The position numbers and the translations under genes were made by a program. The notes under the pieces were generated by a model. That model made no database searches. It was not told where the DNA came from and saw only the letters and a program-made list of their open reading frames with translations. Below, one piece after another: positions 8,765 to 18,169 of a stretch of 58,338 nt of DNA (the first letter of the stretch is position 1; the number at the start of each line of letters is the position of its first letter). This stretch comes from Candidatus Hodarchaeota archaeon. GTDB lineage: Archaea; Asgardarchaeota; Heimdallarchaeia; Hodarchaeales; Hodarchaeaceae. The stretch is taken from the NCBI GenBank assembly GCA_016839665.1, contig JAEOTU010000128.1, forward strand, positions 1 through 58,338, written 5' to 3'.

Positions 8765-10657
8765 ATGAGTGAATTCGAATCAGAAGAATTTCGGAAAGTT
8801 ATGATTTTAGAGCTAACAGAAAGAATTGAGGAATTAAACTCTGGTTTATTACAACTAGAAAAAGATTTAACGAAAAAGGAAGCATATGATGACATTCTAA
8901 GAACCCTACATAATCTCAAAGGCCTTTTCTCGCTCTCAGGATATCCGAAGATCAGCACCATAACACATAGTATGGAAAATTTGGTCACAAGTATGGATAG
9001 TGCTGAAATGAGCAAGGTAATTCCTCTATTATTTCAATACACAGACCATATTGACAAATTTGCCCAATCTTTAAAAGGGGGGAAGACACCTGAATTGCTT
9101 AGTTTTGATGAGTTAACCCAACAATTATCTTCCATTGACGAGTTTATCATAAATTTGGGAAGTAAACTGCGAATTAGGACTTTGTATAGTCCTGACTGTA
9201 AAGTAGTTAGTGCAAGAAGTTTAGTTCTCATCAAAAAGATTCGAGAAAAAGCAACGATAACTCGAACAACACCTCCATTAGAAGAAATACAAGCAGGATC
9301 GTCCTTTAAGGAGTTAATCATTGAAATAACTACTCAAGAGGAAGAAGAAACGATCACTAAACTCGTCGAAGAGTCTCAAGATGTAATATCCGTGCAATTA
9401 TCACGGATTTTAGAATCAGTTTCTGCAAAGGAAAGGGGATTAAAATCAGAGGAAACTCAAGAAGATCTGACAGTTAGAGTCAATCTTCAGGATTTAGATC
9501 AGATTATTCAATTACTAGGAGATCTAGTGGTTTCAGGCCAATTTATTAGGGAGATTGGAGAATACCAAGCTTATTCTAGGTCATTTAAGGAAAATTTAGC
9601 TAGCTTTGAACGGACTATTGCCAATATCCAAGATTTAGTTATACGAATGCGCCTAGTTCCTTTGGAAACCATTCTCACTCGATTTCCAAGAATGATTCGT
9701 GATTTAAGTCAAAAAGAAGGGAAACATGTTGATTTTATCATTTCAGGCAGACACATTGGAGTAGATCGGTCTGTCATAGAACAGTTGGTTGATCCACTTA
9801 ATCATCTTCTCCGAAATGCTCTCAGTCACGGAATAGAACTTCCTGATGAACGTACTAAAAGAAATAAAGATCCAATGGGAACCATTAGGCTTTCAGTTAC
9901 TCACGAACGATCTGATATTATCATCGAAGTAAAGGATAATGGACGTGGTGTTGATTATGAAAAAATTCGGGATAAAGCGGAGGAGAAAGGAATTATTGAA
10001 CCTGGGGTATTGTTAAATCGTGAAGATATTCATAATTTACTTTTTGACAAGTATTTATCTTCTGCTGACGAAACAACAGAAGTTTCTGGTAGAGGGATAG
10101 GATTAAATGTTGTGAAAGGGACAATGGAAGCAATTGGGGGAAATATAGAAATTGAGTCTGAACCAGGAAAATATACAGTTTTTCGACTAATCATTCCGAT
10201 TTCGGTCGCTATTACCAAAGTCCTCATGTTATCTGTCAAAAAGCACCAATTTGCAATTCCCATGGCTAATATTGAACAAATACTCTCCGTTTCCACCAAA
10301 AAAATCCTTGTTAACTCTGAAGCTTCATCTAAATCGATCATTATTGATGGTTCTTCCGTTCCTTTAGTCGACCTGCGTGAAAGGATGAAGTTTCATTCTT
10401 CACAAGCAAACTCAACTCTAGAGATGGAGCAACCAGCAAATCTTCAAAAGGAAATCGTTGTTTTATGGAGGAAAGGAAATAGAAGCTTAGGATTTCTTGT
10501 CAATGAACTGCTAGGAGAACGTGATGTCGTTATGAAACCCATTCAAAACTTCCTTGGTCAAGTTGGAGCGTTCTCTGGCGCGACTGTATTAGAAGGAGGA
10601 AAAGTTGTCTTAATAATTGATCCAATGACTTTCTTGGAGGTTAAAACTGTTGCCTAA
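8765..10657 (+). CDS. cheA: CheA chemotaxis histidine kinase
   Basis: This is the central kinase of the chemosensory array, which autophosphorylates and passes phosphate to CheY and CheB. All five domains can be placed. P1 (HPt, about 9-115) has H49 in 'TLHNLKG'. The P2-like response-regulator-docking domain is at about 135-218 and the P3 dimerisation domain at 236-300. The P4 ATPase (310-478) has N box 'LLRNALSHG', G1 'DNGRGVD' and G2 'GRGIGL'. P5 (480-628) is the CheW-like domain. Cytoplasmic, 630 residues, normal length. ATG start. CheC overlaps its 3' end by 8 bp. Confidence 0.97.
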   Translation: MSEFESEEFRKVMILELTERIEELNSGLLQLEKDLTKKEAYDDILRTLHNLKGLFSLSGYPKISTITHSMENLVTSMDSAEMSKVIPLLFQYTDHIDKFAQSLKGGKTPELLSFDELTQQLSSIDEFIINLGSKLRIRTLYSPDCKVVSARSLVLIKKIREKATITRTTPPLEEIQAGSSFKELIIEITTQEEEETITKLVEESQDVISVQLSRILESVSAKERGLKSEETQEDLTVRVNLQDLDQIIQLLGDLVVSGQFIREIGEYQAYSRSFKENLASFERTIANIQDLVIRMRLVPLETILTRFPRMIRDLSQKEGKHVDFIISGRHIGVDRSVIEQLVDPLNHLLRNALSHGIELPDERTKRNKDPMGTIRLSVTHERSDIIIEVKDNGRGVDYEKIRDKAEEKGIIEPGVLLNREDIHNLLFDKYLSSADETTEVSGRGIGLNVVKGTMEAIGGNIEIESEPGKYTVFRLIIPISVAITKVLMLSVKKHQFAIPMANIEQILSVSTKKILVNSEASSKSIIIDGSSVPLVDLRERMKFHSSQANSTLEMEQPANLQKEIVVLWRKGNRSLGFLVNELLGERDVVMKPIQNFLGQVGAFSGATVLEGGKVVLIIDPMTFLEVKTVA

Positions 10658-11291
10658 GAGTAAATTTCAGTATGATGCGCTATCAGATTTCCATCTTGAT
10701 GCCCTTCAAGAAGTAGGAAATATAGGTGCTGGTCATTCAGCGATTGCACTTACGCAATTTTTAAACCGATCAACGTACATGAGCATACCAAAAGTTGCAG
10801 TCCGACAACTCCAGGATATTCCCGAAATAATTGAAATGCCAATCGATGAAAAAATCGCAATTATCTCTCTGAATACAGTTAGTGACTTGCTATATTCTCT
10901 CCTAATTTTTTTTGATGAAGAAAGTGTCCGAAAAATAATTAGCTTAATGACCACAAACCCTGAAACTGAAATAGATTCTATTATCGAGCTACCTCCTCTG
11001 TTTCGCTCTTTAATCAAGGAAACTGGTTCAATCCTCCTATTAAAGTACGTGGAAGCTCTAAACTATTTCTTAAAAGCTAATTCTTTCCCCTCACCTCCCA
11101 AACTTCGCATTGGAAGTCTTATGTCTTGTTCTGAACATGAATTAAATGATATTAGAAATGATGTATCCTCAGTTTTGTTTATTGAATGTGATGTTTTCAC
11201 TTCAGAAAGGAACATAACAGTAGATTTGGCTATTATCCCTCATCTCGATACGTTTGATAAATTCATGAGAGCTCTGTTTGGAGAAGAGTAG
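10650..11291 (+). CDS. cheC: CheC-family CheY-P phosphatase / adaptation protein
   Basis: CheC dephosphorylates CheY-P and is modulated by CheD. Start is a TTG inside the cheA stop region (8-bp overlap), with a GGAGG ribosome site at 10636-10640, so it is translationally coupled to cheA. The first active-site motif is intact ('LQEVGNIGAG'). The second ('IKETGSILL') has Ser in place of the conserved Asn, so only one of the two phosphatase sites may work. 213 residues, normal length. Confidence 0.9.
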   Translation: MPKSKFQYDALSDFHLDALQEVGNIGAGHSAIALTQFLNRSTYMSIPKVAVRQLQDIPEIIEMPIDEKIAIISLNTVSDLLYSLLIFFDEESVRKIISLMTTNPETEIDSIIELPPLFRSLIKETGSILLLKYVEALNYFLKANSFPSPPKLRIGSLMSCSEHELNDIRNDVSSVLFIECDVFTSERNITVDLAIIPHLDTFDKFMRALFGEE

Positions 11292-11332
11292 TGAAGATAT
11301 ATCAGAAGTGAGATTAAAGAGGAAACTGGATT

Positions 11333-11890
11333 GTGAGAAGATTACGAGCTTTTTCTGATAAACCATCTTTTTCAGAAGCAATTTATGTTGGGATAGGGGA
11401 GATAAAGACTGGATATTCTGGAGAATTTCTTAAGATTTCATCACTTGGTTCTTGTATTGGGCTAGTCATCTATCCAACTATAGAGAAGATTTCTAAACGA
11501 TGCGCGGTTATGGCACATATCATGTTGTCTCAAACCCCCAAAAATTATGGAGATAAAAACAAAGATCACAAAAATAAAAGAAATTGGGGTCCAGCAAAGT
11601 ATGCAAATGAGGCTGTTCCGAGAATGATCTCTAAATTAGCGAAATTAGGATACGAAAGGAAAGATTTCATTGCTAAAATGGTTGGTGGAGCGAAGATGTT
11701 CAATGGCAATTCTGGATTATTAGAAATAGGTAAAAACAATATTGATGCTGTGAAGAGGCTTCTGAAGACAAATGATATTCATTTAAAGAAGTACTACACA
11801 GGTGGAGATAAAGGAATGTCAGTCCATTTTAGTGTGAGAGAATATGTACTAGTCATTACACCATCAGGTGAGCTTCCAGTTATTTTATGA
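11333..11890 (+). CDS. cheD: CheD chemoreceptor glutamine deamidase
   Basis: CheD deamidates receptor glutamines and interacts with CheC. The catalytic Cys lies in 'SSLGSCIGL' and the catalytic His in 'CAVMAHIML'. The 'VGGAKMF' and 'GGDKGM.V.F' family motifs follow. Start GTG at 11333 with AGAGGA upstream at 11318-11323. 185 residues, slightly longer than usual because of a short N-terminal extension and a Lys-rich loop (KNYGDKNKDHKNKRN). Lies 41 bp after cheC. Confidence 0.95.
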   Translation: MRRLRAFSDKPSFSEAIYVGIGEIKTGYSGEFLKISSLGSCIGLVIYPTIEKISKRCAVMAHIMLSQTPKNYGDKNKDHKNKRNWGPAKYANEAVPRMISKLAKLGYERKDFIAKMVGGAKMFNGNSGLLEIGKNNIDAVKRLLKTNDIHLKKYYTGGDKGMSVHFSVREYVLVITPSGELPVIL

Positions 11891-11931
11891 GAGTTTCATA
11901 ACAATCTGATAATTATTAAGGAAAAGGAAAC

Positions 11932-13122
11932 ATGCACAATTATTTTAAGAAGTTTTCCATCAGCTTGGAATCAGATGAAGGTCTTGAGGAGCTACTAAAA
12001 TATCTTTTTCAAAAAAAACCTGAATATTTTAGTAAAGAAAAGGAAAGAATTACAAATAGATTACCATTTATTAGGAGAAGAATGGGTTTTAAAAGTTATG
12101 TAGAGTTATTAGACCAGATATCCAATAATAAAGATGCACAGGATAGAATGTTTCAATGGTTAGAAAAAGAGACCCATAAGGTTAATCAGTTACTTGCTCC
12201 CCTAAGACAACACAAAAAAATTATCCCTGTCTGTACAACAAATACTAAAAAAAAGAAGATTCTGAACAAAACGAAAAGAACGGATCTTTCTCACATTCGA
12301 GATTACTTTGAATTCAAAGAACCATCTGATCCGCAGAATATCCCTTCTATTTTGGATTTTCTTTCTAAGAAAAATGTTAATTTTCAAGCCTATAAACGAA
12401 ATTACTTTCTCAGACGTTTACAAATTCGAATGAGAAAAGCTAATGCGGAGTCTTTCAGGGAATATCGGAAATTCCTTGAAACCAATCCCAAAGAAATCAA
12501 TTCACTTGTTGATTGCCTTTCAGTAAATGTGACTCGATTTTTCCGTGATAGAGAACTATTCTCACAGCTAGAACGGGACATTCTCCCTAAAATATTCAAG
12601 AATAAAGGAAGAAAAGTACGAATTTGGAGTGCTGGTTGCGCAGTCGGTCCAGAACCCTATAGTATCGCTATGATGTTAAATAAAATAAATCCAAAATCCC
12701 TTCTTAACAAAGTCCAGATTCTTGCAACTGATCTTTCACAGGATTTCCTAAACCAAGCAATTAAGGGAATATATTCAAAAGAATATCTCGATGAGATGGA
12801 TCCGTCTCAAATTCAATTATATTTTAAAGTTACTAATCGAGAAGTGTATGAATTATCTCCACTTATCAAAAGTGCCGTAACTTTTAAATGGCACGATCTT
12901 CGAACCCAACCTCTAACACGTGATTTTGACTTAATCATGTGCAGAAATGTGTTGATCTATTTTTCAAGGCAACAAGGCAAAACCCTTTTCCAACGATTTC
13001 ATTCCGTTTTGAAACCGAAAGGTTATCTGGTACTCGGGAAATGCGAACTCGTTTCACCACAAGTTAAAAATTTATTTGAAAATACAGATGTTGGTAATAG
13101 AATCTATCAAAAGAAGGATTGA
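11932..13122 (+). CDS. cheR: CheR chemoreceptor methyltransferase with duplicated N-terminal domain
   Basis: CheR methylates receptor glutamates using S-adenosylmethionine. The catalytic domain (about 200-396) has the SAM motif 'SAGCAVGPEPYSIAM' and 'MCRNVLIYF'. The helical N-terminal CheR domain occurs at about 139-199. A related sequence occurs again at about 18-78, sharing a pattern of L..L..L..KK...F..YK/EK......RL, then RRR/RMRK, SY/SFREY and a terminal L. The extra copy explains the 396-residue length, against about 270-290 for ordinary CheR. A Lys-rich linker (about 95-120) joins the two. This is the last gene of the operon. Confidence 0.93.
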   Translation: MHNYFKKFSISLESDEGLEELLKYLFQKKPEYFSKEKERITNRLPFIRRRMGFKSYVELLDQISNNKDAQDRMFQWLEKETHKVNQLLAPLRQHKKIIPVCTTNTKKKKILNKTKRTDLSHIRDYFEFKEPSDPQNIPSILDFLSKKNVNFQAYKRNYFLRRLQIRMRKANAESFREYRKFLETNPKEINSLVDCLSVNVTRFFRDRELFSQLERDILPKIFKNKGRKVRIWSAGCAVGPEPYSIAMMLNKINPKSLLNKVQILATDLSQDFLNQAIKGIYSKEYLDEMDPSQIQLYFKVTNREVYELSPLIKSAVTFKWHDLRTQPLTRDFDLIMCRNVLIYFSRQQGKTLFQRFHSVLKPKGYLVLGKCELVSPQVKNLFENTDVGNRIYQKKD

Positions 13123-13149
13123 GAATAATCTATTATAGGAAATTATGAT

Positions 13150-13182
13150 ATTTTTCTTTTTCCAATATTTCCCCTCCTCTTT
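13150..13182 (+). terminator. Pyrimidine-rich terminator after the che operon
   Basis: T5 and T5 runs followed by a C/T-rich stretch lie about 30 bp after the cheR stop, in the convergent gap before cheB copy 2. Confidence 0.4.
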
Positions 13183-13235
13183 AAAACGGTTTTAATGTTC
13201 AAGGGGGATAGAAGTCGTATTACGTGGTTTTGATA

Positions 13236-14354
13236 TCAGATCCAGCCAATTCCTTGTATTACATGTGGTATTTTATTCAACGGAGATATTCGATCCGCGA
13301 GATCAGCTTCAACTATTGCCTTGGGCATTGAAGAGATTACACTAGTTGATTCATCCTCTGCAATGATCTTGCCACCTTGATTTTTGATAAATTCAGCCCC
13401 GTTACATCCATCCTGTCCCATACCAGTAAGTACAACTCCCAATGTATTCTTCCCATATACTTTCGCAGCAGATTCAAAGGTTACATCCGCAGCTGGAATA
13501 ACAAAATTGACCTTTTTTCCGCCTCTTAACTCTATTTTCTTTTCTTGGTTAACATAACAATGCTTACCCGCAGGTGCTATGTAAATGCGATTAGGTTTTA
13601 ATAAAGCTCCACCCTTCGCGACACGAATCTTTAAGTTAGTGTACATTTTACGTAATCTACTTACCCATGGTTCGACCATGCCTTCCGGCATATGCTGAAT
13701 AACAAGAATAGGAGGAAAATTTGACGGAAGCATTGATAGAATCATTGAAATTGCTCTTGGACCACCTGTAGAAGCACCAATAACGATAACTTTGGAATGA
13801 TGCTTCCTCCATGTAGTTAATGACGACTCTTTTACCAAGGGTTTAACTACAGCCTCTTCTTGTAGTAAAGACTTAATGTTAAAAATCGAGAAGATTTTCA
13901 GAAAGTCTATTTTGGAAAGGTTTACGACTTTGTGTATTAATTCTTTTTCAAATCTTTTTCTATCATCAAATACGTTCGGATCAGGTTTTTTGACAAATTC
14001 AACTGTTCCTGATTCAAAAGCAGCTACTCCTAGCTCTGATAATGCAACATCAATTTCCTCTCTTCCTCTAAGAGCAGAGACAACAAGGATTGGAGTAGGG
14101 AAACGATCCATAATGTGATTAATAGTCTCTATTCCGTCCATTTCAGGCATAACAATATCAGTTATTACTACATCTGATTTAAATTTCGGATTCAACATTT
14201 TTTCTAAGGCAATCCGTCCATTCACCGCGGTGCCGACGATAGTTATGTTTTCTTGACTTTTATTTATCATTTGAGTGATTTGCTGTCTGACCACAGCGGA
14301 ATCATCTATTAAAAAGACTCTTATCACCTTATTCATGATTAAAATGACCTTCAT
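13236..14354 (-). CDS. cheB: CheB response regulator / methylesterase (copy 2)
   Basis: This is a paralogue of the CheB at 3149, with the same domain order and long identical stretches such as 'GASTGGPRAIS', 'QHMPEGMVEPWV' and 'HIMDRFPTP'. The receiver Asp is in 'VITDIVMPEMDG', and catalytic Ser, His and Asp ('TGMGQDG') are all present, so both copies look active. The gene is convergent with the che operon, so it has its own promoter and can be regulated separately. Start ATG; an internal ATG seven codons on ('MNKVIRVFLIDD') is equally possible and fits the receiver domain better. Confidence 0.95.
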   Translation of the reverse strand: MKVILIMNKVIRVFLIDDSAVVRQQITQMINKSQENITIVGTAVNGRIALEKMLNPKFKSDVVITDIVMPEMDGIETINHIMDRFPTPILVVSALRGREEIDVALSELGVAAFESGTVEFVKKPDPNVFDDRKRFEKELIHKVVNLSKIDFLKIFSIFNIKSLLQEEAVVKPLVKESSLTTWRKHHSKVIVIGASTGGPRAISMILSMLPSNFPPILVIQHMPEGMVEPWVSRLRKMYTNLKIRVAKGGALLKPNRIYIAPAGKHCYVNQEKKIELRGGKKVNFVIPAADVTFESAAKVYGKNTLGVVLTGMGQDGCNGAEFIKNQGGKIIAEDESTSVISSMPKAIVEADLADRISPLNKIPHVIQGIGWI

Positions 14355-14527
14355 TAAGGTAAAAGCATTCGTTCTAAGTAAACAAAGTATTACAATACAC
14401 TAAAGTTTCAATGTGTTAATTCTATAAAGATAATATATGATATACTTATGCTATCATTCCCTTTCTATTAAGGTTTGCAAATACATTGAGAAGGATTCCT
14501 CACTCCTATAGCAATCTTTCGTCTATA

Positions 14528-14553
14528 AAGTAAAAAAAAAGAAACCTAGGTTT
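14528..14553 (-). terminator. Terminator of the hsdM-like gene: palindrome plus T-tract on the minus strand
   Basis: A perfect 12-bp palindrome AAACCTAGGTTT at 14542-14553 is flanked by an A9 run on the plus strand (T9 on the minus strand). It lies about 40 bp past the stop codon of the minus-strand methylase gene. Confidence 0.5.
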
Positions 14554-14592
14554 TAAAAATCTATATGCATGTCATAAAATTCTTATTTTTAA

Positions 14593-16647
14593 TTAAATTT
14601 TTAAAATGCTCTTTGTATTACGAATTCTATCTTTCAAAATCATTTTCTCTTGGATTATTTCTTTTATTTCTTGAGATATTGCATTCAACTTTCCTGAATC
14701 ATGAGGAATAGGTAAGATTAGATCCATTAACCTATTTCCTAAAGTGGAGATTGTTGATTGAATAAAGGTTTTAGATTTTATTTGATCTTGTACGATATCT
14801 GTATTGAGAGTCCAGAGTAACACGAACTCATCAAAAAAATCTCTTTTCAAAACTCTTATCTTCTTCAGATGGCTTTGAATAATTATTTGAGTATCTTTTT
14901 CTGTTACCATGGCAGTTTTACCAATTAAGAATGTACCATCACTTACCAGAAGTATATCTCCTGTCTGCATATCCTGTTTTTCTTCATATTGCTCAAACAC
15001 TTCTTGTGATACTCGTTTTTTCGGATCAATGTTGATTTCCCAATTGATAAGATCAGAAGTTCTTACAAATGGAATCTCCCCAGTCCCATAAAATTTTGAT
15101 CCAATTTCGTGACCTCTAGTTATTTGAATTATTCCATTTTTGACAAGATCACCAATTTTATGCAACTGATAATTACTATCATTTTCTAATACTTCTAATC
15201 GTTGAGTGATCTCAGGATTATAAAATTCAGGTATCAGAATATAATTTACAATCTGAGAACTGTTAAAAGAAAACCCCAAATGTGAGATATGGTTCAATGA
15301 TTTGGCTTTGAATTTTCTGTAATGTTGTACTATTTTTGGTAGATCATCATTGATTATCTTCTCACCATGTTTATTTAGAATCCAATTACCTTTTTTATCC
15401 ATCAAATAGAGAGGTTTACCGTTTTTATCATGGCCAACGTTTTCTACAATAGCCATAAAAAAAGAATAATTCATTGGGGGATTGCTTTTTTCTATGAACA
15501 ACAGTGATGTTTTCGTATGTGTATGAGGGAGAAAAGTAAGATGGGAACAACTAATTATCGCGAGGATTTTCACTTGTTGAAGCAAATATTGTAAAATATA
15601 GCGATCGGAAGGATTACCAAAAATCCCATCTGGTAAAATTATACCCATACGCCCTCCTGGCTTTAGAAGACTAAGACATCGTTCAATAAAAAGAATTTGA
15701 GGGGGTTGTTTCTCATGTAATGTTTTGCTTTCAGTCCATGACCCATCAGGATTTCTTTTCCATTTATGACCGAGACGATAATTTTTTAATATTTCCATTG
15801 ATTTGATTTGTATTTTTGCTCCAAAAGGGGGATTTGTACAAACTATATCAAAACTATTCATTAAAACTCTATCAAATACTTCAGTTTTCCAGTCTTCAGG
15901 GGAATTCAAAGAGTTCTCGCAAAAAACAACATTTTCTTTACACCCTAATATCGCTAGATACAATCGAGTTATTTTAGCAAGAAAACAATCTTTATCAATC
16001 CCAAAAAATAAATCAGATTCAAGTTTTCCATGAATATCTGCTTTTTCCTCCTCCTTTGCTTGATTGAGTAATCCAACAACTAGAAATCCACCCGTTCCAC
16101 AAGCAGGATCGATAAACCTTTCCCCCAACTTTGGATTAAGAATTTCAATCATCGTTTGGGCTACATTCTTTGGAGTAAAGAATTGTCCTTTATTTCCCCT
16201 TAGTGAAGGGCCAATAAATACCTCGAACGCGTCTCCAATCACGTCACGGCTGGCTTTAGTTATTTCAAAGTCTTGGATTAGTTCAACTATAGCTCTCATC
16301 GACTTTTCGTCAACAATTAAGTTATCGGATGCTTCAAAAATAGAACCATAGTTAGTTTTAAGACGATCAAACAAATTGAGTATTCTTTCTTGAATACTAC
16401 TTTCTTCAGGATGATTTAATTGAAAGAAAACTGGATCCTTTGATTCTCTTTCTATCTCATCCTCGATCTTACAAAGCAAAAGAAAGATGAGCTGTTCTGC
16501 TAGTCTCTCGTCTCGAGTGGTTCCAACAAAACTCCCAGCTAGTAGATTCCGCATATTCCTGAATATCTGCTTTAAATCTTTAGCCTCAACCAAATCCTTA
16601 CGGTAAAGTATCTTTCGGATATTTTTTATCGAGACGGGTTGCACCAC
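14593..16647 (-). CDS. Fused type I-style DNA adenine methylase (HsdM) and specificity (HsdS) protein
   Basis: Residues 1-150 form the helical HsdM N-domain. The methylase core follows, with motif I 'DPACGTGGF' (about 180-188) and motif IV 'NPPF' (about 275). The last 200 residues resemble one HsdS target-recognition half (IGDLVKNG.IQITRG, IPFVRTSDL, GDILLVSDG) with a terminal coiled coil. No PD-(D/E)XK nuclease domain is visible in the protein and no HsdR gene is adjacent, so this is probably an orphan or regulatory N6-adenine methyltransferase. The gene is divergent from 16806 and has its own terminator. 684 residues. An alternative is the methylase half of a split restriction system encoded elsewhere. 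Confidence 0.88.
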   Translation of the reverse strand: MVQPVSIKNIRKILYRKDLVEAKDLKQIFRNMRNLLAGSFVGTTRDERLAEQLIFLLLCKIEDEIERESKDPVFFQLNHPEESSIQERILNLFDRLKTNYGSIFEASDNLIVDEKSMRAIVELIQDFEITKASRDVIGDAFEVFIGPSLRGNKGQFFTPKNVAQTMIEILNPKLGERFIDPACGTGGFLVVGLLNQAKEEEKADIHGKLESDLFFGIDKDCFLAKITRLYLAILGCKENVVFCENSLNSPEDWKTEVFDRVLMNSFDIVCTNPPFGAKIQIKSMEILKNYRLGHKWKRNPDGSWTESKTLHEKQPPQILFIERCLSLLKPGGRMGIILPDGIFGNPSDRYILQYLLQQVKILAIISCSHLTFLPHTHTKTSLLFIEKSNPPMNYSFFMAIVENVGHDKNGKPLYLMDKKGNWILNKHGEKIINDDLPKIVQHYRKFKAKSLNHISHLGFSFNSSQIVNYILIPEFYNPEITQRLEVLENDSNYQLHKIGDLVKNGIIQITRGHEIGSKFYGTGEIPFVRTSDLINWEINIDPKKRVSQEVFEQYEEKQDMQTGDILLVSDGTFLIGKTAMVTEKDTQIIIQSHLKKIRVLKRDFFDEFVLLWTLNTDIVQDQIKSKTFIQSTISTLGNRLMDLILPIPHDSGKLNAISQEIKEIIQEKMILKDRIRNTKSILKI

Positions 16648-16805
16648 ACTTCTTTGTTCTGCATTTTTAGCATTCTATATAGTAGATATTTATTTTAATG
16701 ACATTTAGATAAATATTCTCTTAAGCAATTCTTTAGAAAATATACATATAGATTCCTATGATACTATATGTAAAGTGCTACATCTTCTTTCAGATGGTAT
16801 AAGAT

Positions 16806-17627
16806 ATGAGGCCTGATATGTTTGGTTATCCTGTCGAAGTCATCAAGCATGATGATGACGATTGGCCTTTTATTAAATTTGAAAAGAAAAAAATCATTCA
16901 AATGCTGTGCGGATTTTTTGGACATTCAAGAGATGAAGATGTATGTTTTGAATTCTATCAAGTTAATCGGCCAGGTTGGGGGATAGATAGACCTATCACA
17001 GTCCTTGCAAACCCCAGAAAAGAGTATTATACTATCAGAATTTTTACAAAACCTGATAAGGAAGTAAGACATGCCTTTAATCCTGCGACTTATCGAAAAG
17101 ACCGAGTTCAACGACTCTTCGACTCTCTCAGGGAACATTACCCTGCGACTTACTTTCTTGGATCTAAATCCATCTTAATTATTCTTCAACGATTTATCTT
17201 TCATCCAGTTTGTAACTTTTCTCGTGCAGTTGAAATTACTGGACTCTTAGAAATCATCTGGTTTGCATCAAGAGGTAATATTCTTCTTGATTATAATCAT
17301 AATCACTGGTTAGTTTCAGAATCGGGAGAACTATTTTATGTCGATACCGACTTCATGGGACATGTCTTACCTAATCGATTAGAAGCTCTTTCTGAAAACT
17401 TCAACCAGTCAATGGTGTTTTTCAACTATGAAAATTGTCATTTTTTACATAAAGTCTTACCAGAATTCGCAACACGTGGAGAAGACTATTCTGAGTTCGT
17501 AGAGGAGTTTTTGATTGTTTTAAACAACTATTTGGCCAGCTGGAAAAGAGTTGAGAAAATTTCTGACACCATACAGTGCAAATTAAACTGCTTACAAGAT
17601 ATAGTCGATGCCTCTTGGACTGGTTAA
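16806..17627 (+). CDS. Unrecognised protein with kinase-like catalytic-loop motif, paired with THEP1 NTPase
   Basis: I do not recognise the family. The 273-residue protein lacks membrane segments. Residues around 160-182 read 'ILLDYNHNHWLVSESGELFYVDTD', a pattern like the D..N catalytic loop and following D of the metal site in aminoglycoside-phosphotransferase/kinase-like folds. However, no convincing P-loop or ion-pair Lys region can be assigned upstream. The stop codon is 5 bp before the NTPase start, so the two genes are almost certainly co-transcribed. A role as small-molecule kinase is speculation. Confidence 0.55.
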   Translation: MRPDMFGYPVEVIKHDDDDWPFIKFEKKKIIQMLCGFFGHSRDEDVCFEFYQVNRPGWGIDRPITVLANPRKEYYTIRIFTKPDKEVRHAFNPATYRKDRVQRLFDSLREHYPATYFLGSKSILIILQRFIFHPVCNFSRAVEITGLLEIIWFASRGNILLDYNHNHWLVSESGELFYVDTDFMGHVLPNRLEALSENFNQSMVFFNYENCHFLHKVLPEFATRGEDYSEFVEEFLIVLNNYLASWKRVEKISDTIQCKLNCLQDIVDASWTG

Positions 17628-17632
17628 GTTCT

Positions 17633-18169
17633 ATGAGTAAACACCTTTTTATAACTGGGAGACCTGGGGTCGGAAAAACCACTTTGGTTAAGAGAATCGT
17701 AATGACACTCAAATCCATCAAATCTGAGTGGATACTAACAGGTTTCTGGACATCCGAGGTTCGTAATAGAGAGAAAAGAGTCGGATTCGATATCCATACA
17801 ATTAGTGGACAACAAGGAATACTCGCACGACTAAACGTTAATCAATCAAGATCAAAATACCATGTCGGAAAGTATTCAGTTGATATATTTGACTTGGAAA
17901 ACATAGGCGTTCCTTCATTGTACAAGAAAGCGGATTTAGTGATCATTGATGAATTGGGGAAAATGGAACTATTTTCAACAAAATTCAGACAAGCACTCAT
18001 TCATACTCTGGACAATCAACAAAGAGTCTTGGCAACGATTCCGATATATGAAAATTCTTTTCTTGTTTCTGTTAAACGACGACCTGATATACAACTTTTG
18101 GAACTAACGCGATCTAATCGTAATGAATTATTTGACGAAATCATGTCGATCATGCGTGATGAACACTAG
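17633..18169 (+). CDS. THEP1-family nucleoside-triphosphatase
   Basis: Start chosen at the ATG at 17633, so the protein begins 'MSKHLFITGRPGVGKTTL' with the Walker A motif near the N terminus, as in THEP1 proteins of archaea. Longer upstream starts would overlap the preceding gene. Walker B is 'LVIIDELGKMELF', followed by the family pattern 'ATIP' and 'LTRSNR'. 178 residues, typical. THEP1 enzymes hydrolyse NTPs; their cellular role is unsettled. The 3' end overlaps the convergent receiver gene by 20 bp. Confidence 0.9.
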   Translation: MSKHLFITGRPGVGKTTLVKRIVMTLKSIKSEWILTGFWTSEVRNREKRVGFDIHTISGQQGILARLNVNQSRSKYHVGKYSVDIFDLENIGVPSLYKKADLVIIDELGKMELFSTKFRQALIHTLDNQQRVLATIPIYENSFLVSVKRRPDIQLLELTRSNRNELFDEIMSIMRDEH

